Of a stretch of 64,000 nt of DNA, positions 8,725-17,278 are shown piece after piece. Both the position numbers and the translations under genes were made by a program. Position 1 is the stretch's first letter. Every line of letters starts with the position of its first letter. The stretch is from positions 1,860,001 through 1,924,000 of the forward strand of contig SMLU01000001.1 of assembly GCA_007859745.1 (NCBI GenBank), in the 5' to 3' direction. The stretch comes from Phycisphaerae bacterium RAS1 (GTDB taxonomy: Bacteria > Planctomycetota > Phycisphaerae > UBA1845 > Fen-1342). The notes under the pieces are model-generated. The model did not search any database. It worked only from the letters and a program-made list of their open reading frames with translations, and was not told the DNA's origin.

Positions 8725-9662
8725 AAAACGCAGCCGCGCTCGGATGTGTAGGGTGGGCATTGCCCACCGATTCAGCTTCGCCCGTCGCACCGCGTGCGAA
8801 TGGTGGGCGGTGCCCACCCTACGTACTCGCACCAGCGGCGAATGGTGGGCACGGCCCACCCTGCATTCTCGCAGGGCTGTTCACGACGCTCGCTGTGCTG
8901 GCGATGCTGGCCGGCTGCTCCTCCGGCCGTGTGGGCGGGATGTACGTGCTGGACGAGGCGGTCGCCGTGCGCGAGGCTCACTATGACCGCACCGCCGTCG
9001 TCGCCGGCGACGAGATGTTCTACGCCGCCGGCCGGCTGGTGCCGATGATCCGCTCCTCACGCTACATCGCCACTGACACGCCGATCAAGCAGATTCGCCT
9101 GGTCCGCCGCTCGCGCATCAATCCGGAGCGCATCCCGCAATTCGTCGTCGATCGCAAGTTCCGCGTTTACGACGTGCTCAACGGCGACTCCTACCTGGTG
9201 CCCGACATGCTCGACAACGACGACGACGAAGTGACGCAGGTCTGCAATGACGGCCAGCGGCTCGTCGCCAGCGTCATCCCGCGCTTCGTTCTCTCCAACG
9301 ACCAGCCGGAAGCCCGCTTCTACGCGCTCGAGCTGCCCGACGGCGTCTGGACCCAGACCAGCCGCAACAGCGCCTTCCCCGCGCTGCGCGCCGCGGCCGC
9401 CCCGCGCTTCGCCCTCGATTTGCGAAACGACCCGCGCACCGGCACGCCCGCCGACAGCGGCAGCGGATGGATCGACGTTCGCAGCTTCGGCGACATGGAG
9501 CAGCGCGGCCTGAACCGCGGCGAATGGGGCGAGATCATGGAGCGCGCCAAAGACGGCCGCTCCCAGACGCTCTTCACCAGCAACTCCGGCAAGCAGTTCC
9601 TGCTGTTCGATCAGAACGACGGCGGGGCGGCGGAGAGCACCCGGGCGCTGCGCGACGAGTAG
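8718..9662 (+). CDS. Lipoprotein of unknown function with repeat-interrupted signal peptide
   Basis: This 314-residue lipoprotein starts at ATG 8718, overlapping the cysS stop. A lipobox, LAMLAGC, follows a hydrophobic core, LAGLFTTLAVLAMLAG. Between the first few residues and that core lie about 40 residues (VGWALPTDSASPV..., NGGRCPPY, NGGHGPPC) encoded by three GGTGGGC..GCCCACC palindromes. This gives an abnormally long leader. The mature part has no family I recognise; it has an Asp-rich stretch (LDNDDDEVTQV) and a FTSNSGKQFLLFDQNDGG tail. It probably sits on a membrane as a lipid-anchored protein. An alternative non-ATG start after the repeats cannot be excluded. Confidence 0.7.
   Translation: MVKNAAALGCVGWALPTDSASPVAPRANGGRCPPYVLAPAANGGHGPPCILAGLFTTLAVLAMLAGCSSGRVGGMYVLDEAVAVREAHYDRTAVVAGDEMFYAAGRLVPMIRSSRYIATDTPIKQIRLVRRSRINPERIPQFVVDRKFRVYDVLNGDSYLVPDMLDNDDDEVTQVCNDGQRLVASVIPRFVLSNDQPEARFYALELPDGVWTQTSRNSAFPALRAAAAPRFALDLRNDPRTGTPADSGSGWIDVRSFGDMEQRGLNRGEWGEIMERAKDGRSQTLFTSNSGKQFLLFDQNDGGAAESTRALRDE
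8749..8868. repeat. Three GGTGGGC/GCCCACC palindromes inside a coding sequence
   Basis: Units at 8749-8768, 8802-8825 and 8844-8868 each fold as GGTGGGC-n-GCCCACC hairpins. The whole block lies in frame inside the 5' end of the lipoprotein gene, between its start and the hydrophobic core of its signal peptide. Confidence 0.75.
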
Positions 9663-9685
9663 CCGCGCTGCTACAATCGTCATCG

Positions 9686-10576
9686 ATGCTCGCGATCGAG
9701 ACGCGCGACCTGTGCAAACACTACGGCCGCCGACAGGTGCTCCGGGGCGTCCATCTGCGCGTCCCCAGCGGCTCGCTCTTCGGATTCCTCGGCCCCAACG
9801 GCGCCGGAAAAACCACGCTCATTCGCATCCTGCTCGGCCTGCTGCACCCCAGCTCCGGCGACGCGCTCTTGCTCGGAAAGGACGCACGGCGCTGCGGCCC
9901 GCAACTGCGCCGCGAAATCGGCTACCTGCCCGGCGACGTGCGCTTCTACGAGCAATTGACCGGCCGCGCAACGCTCGCGTTTTTGGACCAGGCCCGCGGC
10001 GGCGGGACCGCGGCCGAAATCCGGCGCCTCGCCGAGCGCTTCGAGCTCGACCTCGACCGGACCGTTCGCAAATACTCGCGCGGCATGAAGCAGAAACTGG
10101 GCCTGATCCAGGCCCTCATGCACCGGCCCCGGTTGCTCATCCTCGACGAGCCGACCACGGCGCTCGACCCGCTCGTGCAGCAGACGCTCTACGACGAGCT
10201 GCGGGCCGCGTCGGCGGAGGGGCGGACGGTGCTCTTCTCCAGCCACACGCTGGCCGAGGTTGAGGCGTTGTGCGATCAGGTCGCGATCGTCCGGGACGGC
10301 GTGCTGATCGAGCAGGACCGCATCGACGTACTCCGGGCGCGGGCCGTGCGGCACATTTCGGCCGCGCTGCGCAGCGACCTCAACGGCGCGGCCCCGCCCG
10401 ACGGACTGCATATCACCCTCCACGACGGGCGGCGGCTGAGCGGCACCTGGGCCGGAGAGGTCTCGCCCCTGATTCGATGGTTGGCGAGCCTGGACGTGGA
10501 CGACGTGTCGATCACGCCGCCCGATCTGGAGGACCTCTTTCTGGCCTACTACTCGGATCGCGGAGCGCCGCGATGA
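9686..10576 (+). CDS. ABC transporter ATP-binding protein (ABC-2 exporter type)
   Basis: This 296-residue ATPase energises an ABC-2 type exporter. Walker A is GPNGAGKTT (about residues 37-45). The Q-loop region is GYLPGDVRFYEQLTG, the signature loop is the variant YSRGMKQKL, and Walker B is LLILDEPTTALD. The H-loop His is in LFSSHTLAEV. The roughly 80 residues after the core are a C-terminal extension common in the CcmA/DrrA-like group. The frame continues upstream without a sensible start, and ATG 9686 gives the normal N-terminus (MLAIETRDLCKHYG). It overlaps the permease gene by ATGA, so the two form one unit. The substrate is unknown. Confidence 0.9.
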   Translation: MLAIETRDLCKHYGRRQVLRGVHLRVPSGSLFGFLGPNGAGKTTLIRILLGLLHPSSGDALLLGKDARRCGPQLRREIGYLPGDVRFYEQLTGRATLAFLDQARGGGTAAEIRRLAERFELDLDRTVRKYSRGMKQKLGLIQALMHRPRLLILDEPTTALDPLVQQTLYDELRAASAEGRTVLFSSHTLAEVEALCDQVAIVRDGVLIEQDRIDVLRARAVRHISAALRSDLNGAAPPDGLHITLHDGRRLSGTWAGEVSPLIRWLASLDVDDVSITPPDLEDLFLAYYSDRGAPR

Positions 10577-11388
10577 ACCGGGCCGTTGTGCTGAAAACCG
10601 CCCGCGACACGTTCTGGCTGGCGCTGGTCGCGACCGTGGGGATCATGCTCTTCGAAATGCTCTTCGTTCGCGCAATGCGCGAGGTGCCGGTCGAGATCGC
10701 CAACTACTGGCTGGGCCACAAGGTCTTCAGCCGGCTGATCGAGGCGCTGGTCGGCGCGCGGCTGGCGGAGAACCTCACGCCGACGACGCTGGTCACGATC
10801 GGATTTGCGCACCCGCTGGTCTTCGCGCTCACCTGGGCCCTGCTGCTGACGGTCTGCACGCGCGTCATCGTCGGTGAAATCGAGCGCGGCACGGCCGACC
10901 TGCTGCTCACGCTCCCGATTTCGCGCACGCGCATCTACCTGAGCACCAGCGTCGTCTGGATGCTGGCCGGAATCCCGGTCAGTCTCGCCCCGTGGCTGGG
11001 CATGTGCCTCGCGCAGCGCTTTGTGCCGCTGTGGGAGCCGATCGACCTGCAGCGACTGGCCATGTTGCCGGTCAATCTGTACCTGCTCTACCTCTCGATC
11101 GGCAGCTCCGCGACGCTGGTCTCGTCGCTCACTTCGCGCCGCGGGGCGGCCGTCGCGATCGTGCTCACCGCCTTGCTGGCCTCGTTCGTGCTCAATTTCC
11201 TCAGCGCGCTCTGGCCTGCGGCCAAACACGTCGCCTTCGTCGGCATCCTCAACTACTACCAGCCGCTGCCCATGGCCCGCGACGGCGTGTGGCCGATCGG
11301 ACATCTGGCCGCGCTGGCGGGGTTTGCGCTGGCCGCGTGGCTTGCGGGGTTGATCATCTTCCGGCGCCGCGACATCCCGGCGGCGTAG
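10573..11388 (+). CDS. ABC-2 type transporter permease
   Basis: This 271-residue integral membrane protein is translationally coupled to the ATPase (ATGA). About six hydrophobic segments are visible: FWLALVATVGIMLFEMLF, LVFALTWALLLTV, VVWMLAGIPVSLAPWLGM, LPVNLYLLYLSIGSSATLV, VAIVLTALLASFVLNFL and LAALAGFALAAWLAGLIIF. The cytoplasmic loop EIERGTADLLLTLPISRTRI is typical of ABC-2 permeases and contacts the ATPase. It probably forms a dimer with two ATPase subunits. Nothing in the sequence names the exported substrate. Confidence 0.85.
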   Translation: MNRAVVLKTARDTFWLALVATVGIMLFEMLFVRAMREVPVEIANYWLGHKVFSRLIEALVGARLAENLTPTTLVTIGFAHPLVFALTWALLLTVCTRVIVGEIERGTADLLLTLPISRTRIYLSTSVVWMLAGIPVSLAPWLGMCLAQRFVPLWEPIDLQRLAMLPVNLYLLYLSIGSSATLVSSLTSRRGAAVAIVLTALLASFVLNFLSALWPAAKHVAFVGILNYYQPLPMARDGVWPIGHLAALAGFALAAWLAGLIIFRRRDIPAA

Positions 11389-11419
11389 CAGACGCCGGGC
11401 GGCCGGGCGCAGCTCGGCG

Positions 11420-12790
11420 CTACCGGCCGAGTTCGAAGCGAAGCGCCGCTTCGAGCGTGGGAAACAGAAACGGAAATCCCGACTCTTCCAACACCGCCGG
11501 CCGGACGCGCGCGCCGGCCAGCAGCGTCTCACGGCCGAATTCGCCCAGCAGCAACCGCACGGCCGCGGCGGGCGCGGGGAGGATCGTCGGACGCCGCAGG
11601 ACGCGGCCGAGCGTTTTCGTGAAGTCGCGGTTGGTGACGGCCCGCGGGGCGACGGCGTTGAGCGGGCCGACGATACGATCGGTGAACATCAGCCAGTGAA
11701 TCACGCCGATCAAATCGTCGATCGCGATCCAGCTCATGAACTGCCGACCGTCGGAGATGACACCGCCCAGGCCGAGCGAGAAAGGCGTTTTCATTTTCGC
11801 TAGCGCCCCGCCGTCGCCGGCCAGCACAACGCCGATCCGGAGTTGAATGACGCGGATGCCGGCGTCGCGGGCCGGGACCGTCGCCGCTTCCCACTCGCGG
11901 GCCACGTCGGCGAGGAACCCCGTCCCTGGCGAGCTGTCCTCTGTCAGCTCCTCATCGCTGCGGTCGCCGTAATAGCCGATCGCCGAGGCCGAGATCAGCG
12001 TGTGCGGCTTGCGGGGCAGGCGGGCGAGCGCCCTGCACAGCAGCGTTGTGCCGTTCACGCGGCTTTCTCGAATGGCGCGCTTGCGCCTGGCCGTCCAGAG
12101 GCCGGCAACGCTCTGCCCGGCGAGATGGACCACGACGTCAGCTCCGTCGAGTTTCGCCGTCTCGATCTCGCCGCGGGCGGGATTCCAGCGGATGTCGCCG
12201 TCGCACGAGCTCCTGTCGCCGCGGCTCAGGCCCTCCACGCGGTGGCCGCCGGTGCGCAGAAACGCGGCCAGGTGCGACCCGACCAGTCCGGTCGCGCCGC
12301 TGATGATGACCCGCTGCCGCGGCCGGTCCGCGAACAGGGCGTGACGCTCGAGGTCGGCGCGCGTCCGCTGATGGCGAAATTCGAACATGCGCGTCAGTTG
12401 GCGATCCATCCAGCGACCAAGCAGCGCCGCGCCGAGCTTCCCGCCAGGCAGCCGATACTCGATTTCGTCTTCCAGCACGCTTCGCGCGGCGCCGTCGGGG
12501 ATGCAGCGGTGCGTGTGTTTCCACGCGGCCATCGGCCCGCGCGTTTGAACATCGGTGAACTGTCTGCCGGGAATGAAATCGCCGTGCTCCGCCACCCAGG
12601 TTCCGCGAAACGGCCCGATCGGCACGCTCAGAGTCACCCGACTGCCCGGCTCCAGTCTGTCGCGCCCATGAACGACGCGGCACGACCCGTCGGGCGGCAG
12701 AAGTCGCTGCAGCGCCCCCGGCCGCGCGTGCCAGGCGAACAGCTCGTCGGCTGAGACCGGCATGGGTGTCCGCCTGACAAACGTCGGCAT
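11420..12790 (-). CDS. SRPBCC domain fused to TIGR01777-family NAD-dependent epimerase-like protein
   Basis: This 456-residue two-domain protein has an SRPBCC/START-like ligand-binding domain at residues about 1-150 (FVRRTPMPVSADELFAWHAR; later FEFRHQRTRADLERH). Residues about 158-456 form an extended SDR of the TIGR01777 (YfcH/SulA-like) family. That part has the Rossmann glycine motif VIISGATGLVGSHLA, VVHLAGQSVAGLWTARRK, SASAIGYYGDR with the SDR-type Tyr, and MSWIAIDDLIGVIHWL. This fusion is a known architecture, but its substrate and pathway are not established. It is transcribed convergently with the ABC genes, and a repeat block lies just upstream of its start. Confidence 0.85.
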   Translation of the reverse strand: MPTFVRRTPMPVSADELFAWHARPGALQRLLPPDGSCRVVHGRDRLEPGSRVTLSVPIGPFRGTWVAEHGDFIPGRQFTDVQTRGPMAAWKHTHRCIPDGAARSVLEDEIEYRLPGGKLGAALLGRWMDRQLTRMFEFRHQRTRADLERHALFADRPRQRVIISGATGLVGSHLAAFLRTGGHRVEGLSRGDRSSCDGDIRWNPARGEIETAKLDGADVVVHLAGQSVAGLWTARRKRAIRESRVNGTTLLCRALARLPRKPHTLISASAIGYYGDRSDEELTEDSSPGTGFLADVAREWEAATVPARDAGIRVIQLRIGVVLAGDGGALAKMKTPFSLGLGGVISDGRQFMSWIAIDDLIGVIHWLMFTDRIVGPLNAVAPRAVTNRDFTKTLGRVLRRPTILPAPAAAVRLLLGEFGRETLLAGARVRPAVLEESGFPFLFPTLEAALRFELGR

Positions 12791-12803
12791 CTGCTCACAT
12801 GAT

Positions 12804-12970
12804 CCGAGCCGCGCGCGTCAGCAAGCGGTTTTCAAGTCTCCGCTCCCTCTCGGTCGCGGCTCGGACGAAAGAACCGCTCCCTCACGGTCGCGGCTCGGAC
12901 GAAAGAACCGCTCCCTCACGGTCGCGGCTCGGACGAAAGAACCGCTCCCTCTCGGTCGCGGCTCGGAAAG
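12804..12970. repeat. Family A element with right arm amplified as four 34-bp tandem units
   Basis: The element begins with GATCCGAGCCGCGCGCGT and the usual CAAGCGG centre. Then the right arm (CGCTCCCTCACGGTCGCG plus GCTCGGACGAAAGAAC) is repeated about four times from 12841 to 12967. Copies vary at single bases (CTCTCGG or CTCACGG). It fills most of the gap between the TIGR01777 and ACP genes. Confidence 0.8.
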
Positions 12971-13050
12971 CTCCCCTAATCGAAAGCGCCAACTCGGTCC
13001 GGCGCTGATCGCGGAGGGCGGCGGACGCCGAAGTCCGAGGCTCCGTCCTG

Positions 13051-13278
13051 TTACGCCCCGCGGCGAAGCAGCGCTTCCTTGATGGCGCGCACCGTGGTCA
13101 GCCGCGCGCCCTCCTCCGGATCAAACGTAACGCGGAAGGACTGCTCAAGCGACAGCAGCAGCGTCAGGTGCATGACGCTGTCCCACGCCTCGACATCGTC
13201 ATTCGACAGATCGTCGTTGAAATCCGCCGGCTGCAGACCGAACACGTCGCCGAAAATCCCGCGCAGCTTCTCATCCAT
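13051..13278 (-). CDS. Acyl carrier protein
   Basis: This 75-residue stand-alone carrier protein has the normal ACP length. The phosphopantetheine attachment site is Ser34 in AWDSVMHLTLL. The acidic helical surroundings (DDLSNDDVEAWDS) and the C-terminal VRAIKEALL helix fit the four-helix fold. Its start overlaps the end of the FkbH-like gene by 8 bases, so the two are co-translated. Because FkbH-type proteins load a glyceryl unit onto a carrier protein, this ACP is more likely a dedicated glyceryl carrier than the fatty-acid ACP. That role is inference from the pairing. Confidence 0.85.
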   Translation of the reverse strand: MDEKLRGIFGDVFGLQPADFNDDLSNDDVEAWDSVMHLTLLLSLEQSFRVTFDPEEGARLTTVRAIKEALLRRGA

Positions 13279-15112
13279 TCACGGCACCCTGATGCGTAAT
13301 CGTCAACCAGGCGGCCGGCCCCGGAATGGCGCCGGTCAGATCGTAAACATACTCGACCCGCCCGCCCGCCGCACCCGATTGCTCCGCCAGCCCGCTCGAC
13401 CCAAGAAACGCGGCACAAACGCTGTTCCTGGCGGTCGGGATGTACTCGGCGGTCAGGGTGCGTCCGCCGCGGCCGGCCGCCTCGCTCAGCACCAGCCGCA
13501 GGAACGACTCCTCCACCCCGCGGCCGATCGCCCGGCAGCTCATCAGGAACACGTCCAGCCGGCACGCGCCGGCGTCGTCGGGCGGCGAGATCATGCTCAT
13601 GACGATTCGGCCGTAGTCGCCGAAGCGGTCGCGCAGGCTGCCCAGGTGGATCAGCCAGCCGGCGGCGTGTCGCTGCATGAGGTCGGCTTCACTGTAGCGG
13701 CGGGTGGTGAGATTAAACTGGTTTGTTTTCTGCGTGAGCTGGGCGGCGCGGGTGACATGCTGAACCGGATCAAACGGCTCGATGTTCAACGTCATCTGCA
13801 GACCGTGCAGATAGTGCTCCAGGTCGCCGGCCTTCGCCGAGAACGCCCGGCGGGCGCGCTCCTGGGCGTACATCTGCGTCTTACCGCGGTCCTCCTCGCT
13901 CACGCGCAGCCGATCCACCAGCCGGGCCCGCGCGAGCAGACCCGGAAGCTCCCAGGTGTTCGGCGGCACGCGCAGGCAGCGCACCTGCGGCAGTTGCTCG
14001 CGGACGAAGTTCAGCTCAAAGTCGCTGTCGTCAATGAACACGAAGCTGTCCAGGCCGATGTTCAGCTCCTCGGCCAGCGAGCGCAGGTTGGCGACCTTGT
14101 CGCTCCAGTCGACGCGCATCGCCGCGATGTCGCTGAGCTTCAGCGCCATTCCGGCGTGTTGCTCGAAGACGGAGATCACATCCGCCGCGTTGTTCTTGCT
14201 GCACAGCACCAGGAGAAATCCGAGCGTCGAAAGCTGCGCCAATTGGTGTTGGAACTGCTGATAGCAGACGCCTGGATAGGTCTCGCCCAGCTTGAGACCG
14301 GCCAGGCCGTCTTCGCCGATGATGCCCCCCCAGAGCGTATTGTCACAGTCCAGCGCGATGCACTTGACCGGCGTGCTGAAAGCCAGGGCGCACAGGTCCG
14401 CCAGCAGCGCGCCCAGCGAGACAATCGCCTCGGTCGAGAATGGCTGCATCGCGGTGGCCATGTCGCGCGGCGACCAGAAGTGCGCCGCGCCGCTGCGGGC
14501 CGCCAGCGCCTCGGCATCCGCGATGAGCAGGTTCTTTTGCCGCCCCGCCAGTTCCGCCAGCCGGCGGTTGACCGCGGCGACCGCGTAGCGGCCGCTGCCG
14601 ACGCGCTGCGCCGCGTGCAGCGGGGCCGGCCCATCAGCCGGCGGCGCCAGGTTGAAGACGATGACCACTCGGCCAAAGCGCCGGCCGAGCGCCTCAATCT
14701 GGCTGATGTAAGCGTCGGTCGCGGACGCGTCACCGCTCCAGTTCGGATCGGCGACGCCCGGCAGCACGTGCTCTGCCAGCACGGCCACGACGCAGACGTC
14801 GAAATGCTCTCGATAGACAAAGGACTGCGGGTCGAGCGATTCCGCGGCGACGTTGCCAAGCAGGCCGAGCCGGATTTCCGCGGCGATTCCGTGCGCGGCC
14901 AGCGCCGTCACCAGCGACGAGACCGCCGGCTCGAACGTGAAGCTGCGCAGCAGCGCCACGCGCACCCGGCGCACGCCGGCCGGCAGCGCGCCGCCCTCCA
15001 GTAGCTCGGCGACCGCCCGGGCGGTGCGGCTGTGAACCGCGAGATTCGACGCGGAGCCTTCCGCGCGGGCGTCGGCGGCGATCTGGGACCAGCGTTTCTC
15101 AGCGTCGCTCAT
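13271..15112 (-). CDS. FkbH-like HAD-superfamily protein (glyceryl-ACP loading type)
   Basis: This 613-residue protein matches the FkbH layout. An N-terminal SGNH-like region spans about 45-240, including VNRRLAELAG and LLIADAEALA. The HAD domain begins at about 250 with LDCDNTLWGG (Asp255, Asp257). It continues with LLVLCSKNNAADV and FVFIDDSDFELNFV. A GNAT-like C-terminal region follows, with RRYSEADL and FLMSCRAIGRGVEE. Characterised FkbH proteins dephosphorylate 1,3-bisphosphoglycerate and load the glyceryl group on an ACP. No PKS or NRPS gene is nearby, so the glyceryl unit may decorate a polysaccharide or lipid here. Confidence 0.85.
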   Translation of the reverse strand: MSDAEKRWSQIAADARAEGSASNLAVHSRTARAVAELLEGGALPAGVRRVRVALLRSFTFEPAVSSLVTALAAHGIAAEIRLGLLGNVAAESLDPQSFVYREHFDVCVVAVLAEHVLPGVADPNWSGDASATDAYISQIEALGRRFGRVVIVFNLAPPADGPAPLHAAQRVGSGRYAVAAVNRRLAELAGRQKNLLIADAEALAARSGAAHFWSPRDMATAMQPFSTEAIVSLGALLADLCALAFSTPVKCIALDCDNTLWGGIIGEDGLAGLKLGETYPGVCYQQFQHQLAQLSTLGFLLVLCSKNNAADVISVFEQHAGMALKLSDIAAMRVDWSDKVANLRSLAEELNIGLDSFVFIDDSDFELNFVREQLPQVRCLRVPPNTWELPGLLARARLVDRLRVSEEDRGKTQMYAQERARRAFSAKAGDLEHYLHGLQMTLNIEPFDPVQHVTRAAQLTQKTNQFNLTTRRYSEADLMQRHAAGWLIHLGSLRDRFGDYGRIVMSMISPPDDAGACRLDVFLMSCRAIGRGVEESFLRLVLSEAAGRGGRTLTAEYIPTARNSVCAAFLGSSGLAEQSGAAGGRVEYVYDLTGAIPGPAAWLTITHQGAVNG

Positions 15113-15177
15113 GCCGCCAGTATATTCGCGGCGCCTGCGGGCGGCGCGTCCGGCGGGCTGCGCCGGGCCGCGCTTTG

Positions 15178-15260
15178 GGTGGGACGGGCGTCTCGCCCGT
15201 CCTGGTGAGCCGAAGAACGGGCAAGATGGAGCAAGATGCCCATTCCACTCCTAGACGTTC
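15178..15260. repeat. GGGACGGGCGTCTCGCCC family repeat (copy 2)
   Basis: The palindromic unit at 15178-15203 matches the repeat at 5129-5262. A partner-like ACGGGCAAGATGGAGC sequence follows. It lies in the 237-base gap between the FkbH gene and the dockerin gene; no coding signal is seen. Confidence 0.6.
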
Positions 15261-15349
15261 AGAGGCCCAGCCGCCCGGCGTGCCCAGTTTTTTCTCGACA
15301 CCGGTCGCCGCGCCGACGGGCGCGGCGGAGACCGGCCGCTACCTCAGCA

Positions 15350-17066
15350 TCAACATCCCGAAAGCAAGAGATCGACGAACGGGTTGATATCCAGCACCGT
15401 CGTGTGCCCGTCGCCATCGATGTCGCCATTCAGAATATTGCAATCCGGAAACATGGCGGCATAGCCGACCGGATCGATCAGCGCCAGCACGAACGGGTTG
15501 ATGTCGAGCACGTCGGCGGCGCCGTCGCAGTTCAGGTCGCCGAGAACTCGAGGACACCCCCCCCAGACGGCGATGCCCGATGAGAGCACACCGCCGGCGG
15601 TGGAAAAATTCCCGCCCGCGTAGAGCGCCGGGCCGCTGCCGTCACCGAAAACTGTCACGGCGAGGACCATAGAGACAAATGGGCCCGCGCTGATCCCGCT
15701 GCCCAGCGGCGACCAATTGCTGCCGCTCCACTTGCCGATGCGGCTGGCCGCCTCGCCGCCAGCGGTGGTGAAGAGGCCGCCCGCGAAGAGCGCCGCCCCG
15801 ACGCCGTCGTCAAACACGGTCAGGTCGAAGACTGTGTTGTTCATCCCAATGCCCAGCGCCGACCAACTGCTTCCGTTCCACTTGGCGATGGAGTTCGCCG
15901 GCACACCGCCAGCGGTGGTGAAGAAGCCGCCCGCGTAGAGCGCCGGGCCGCTGCCGTCGTCAAAGACGGTCAGCGCGCTGACCCAACCGTTGGACATCCC
16001 GATGTCGAGGGGCGACCAGCGGATGCCGTCGCACTTGGCGATCCGGCTCGCAGCCACCTTGCCGTTGGCAGCGTTGGTGAAATCGCCGCCCACGTAGAGC
16101 GCCGGGCCGCTGCCGTCGTCGAAGACGGTCATGGCGCGGACCGAGTCGTTTACACCGCCGCCCAGCGGGCACCAACTGTTGCCATCCCACTTCGCGATCC
16201 GGCTGGCCGTCACCCCGCCAGCGCTGCTGAAATCTCCGCCCGCGTACAGTGCTGGGCCGCTGTCGTCGTCGAAGACGGTCAGGGCGTAGACCGCCGTGAC
16301 GGTCGTTCCGTCGCTCACCCCGGCACCCAGCGGCGACCAACTGCTGCCGTTCCACTTAGCGATGCGGCTTGACTCCACATCGCCGGCAGTAGTGAAACCA
16401 CCGCCCGCAAACAGCGCCGGGCCACTGCCGTCGTCGAAGACGGTCAGTGCATAAACCGTGCTGCTCATCCCACTGCCAAGCGGCGACCAACTGGCGCCGT
16501 TCCATTTCGCGATCCGGCTAGCCGGCACGCCGCCGGCGCTCGTGAAGCTGCCGCCCGCATAGAGTGCCGGGCCGCTTCCGTCGTCGAACACGGTCAGGCA
16601 ATTGACCGGGAAGTTCATCCCGCTACCCAGAGGCGACCAACCGTCGCCGTTCCATTTGGCGATGTAGTTCGCCTCCACGCCGCCACGCGGTGGTGAAGTG
16701 GCCTCCCGCGTAGAGCGCCGGACCGCTGCCGTCATCGAAGACGGTCAGGGCCGTAACCGCACCGCCGAAGTTCATTCCGTTGCCGAGCGGCGACCAAGTG
16801 CTGCCGGTCCACTTGCCGATGTAGTTCACAGGCATGCCGCCGGCCGTTGCAAAAACGCCGCCCACGTAGAGCGCCGGACCGCTGCCGTCATCGAACACGG
16901 TCAGGGCATGCACCGAATCGCTCACTCCCGGCCGCGCGAAGCCCTCCCCCCACTGCCGCTCGCAAGGCGGATCGGCAGATGCCGGCCGAGTATGCGACAA
17001 CGCGATGATCAAAGCCGCCGTCGAAAAAACGGGAAACCGGCTCGTTACGCGCGGTCTTGAATTCAT
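15350..17066 (-). pseudogene. Secreted nine-repeat surface protein with dockerin tag, broken by one frameshift
   Basis: The start ATG at 17066 has GGAGGG 8 bases upstream and opens a signal peptide (FSTAALIIALSHTRPASA). Nine copies of a roughly 50-residue unit follow, built on LTVFDDGSGPALYAGG, FTTAGG and IAKWNGSSWSPLG. They suggest a beta-propeller-like fold. The C-terminus is a dockerin-like domain (GDLNCDGAADVLDINPF ... GDIDGDGHTTVLDINPF). The reading frame breaks in repeat 2 at about 16686: the DNA has GCCACGCGGTGG where sister repeats have GCCAGCGGTGG, one extra C. Removing it restores one frame of about 570 residues. It could be a real mutation, phase variation or a sequencing error. 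Confidence 0.8.
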
Positions 17067-17278
17067 CGCGATCGCCCTCCGCGGCAACTTGGCCATTCTA
17101 CCCAGTTCACAAAACCCACCCAGCGGGACCGCTCGTCCGCCGGGATACACCGCCGGAGGAACTCCGGACGGCCGGTCCCGGCACGATGCGTGTCACAAGG
17201 GCGTGTCGCGCGCCATTGTACACCGCCCGACCCCGCAAAAGCGTGCCCGCACCCGGCGCAGCGGTTACACTTCCGCCC

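Noticed and set aside
6880-8859. A 659-codon minus-strand frame opposite cysS
   Set aside because: cysS has unmistakable HIGH and KMSKS motifs on the plus strand. The reverse frame has none and ends in repeat sequence.
12804-12970. Tandem repeats considered as a CRISPR array
   Set aside because: The 34-bp units are directly adjacent without spacers, and no cas gene is present.
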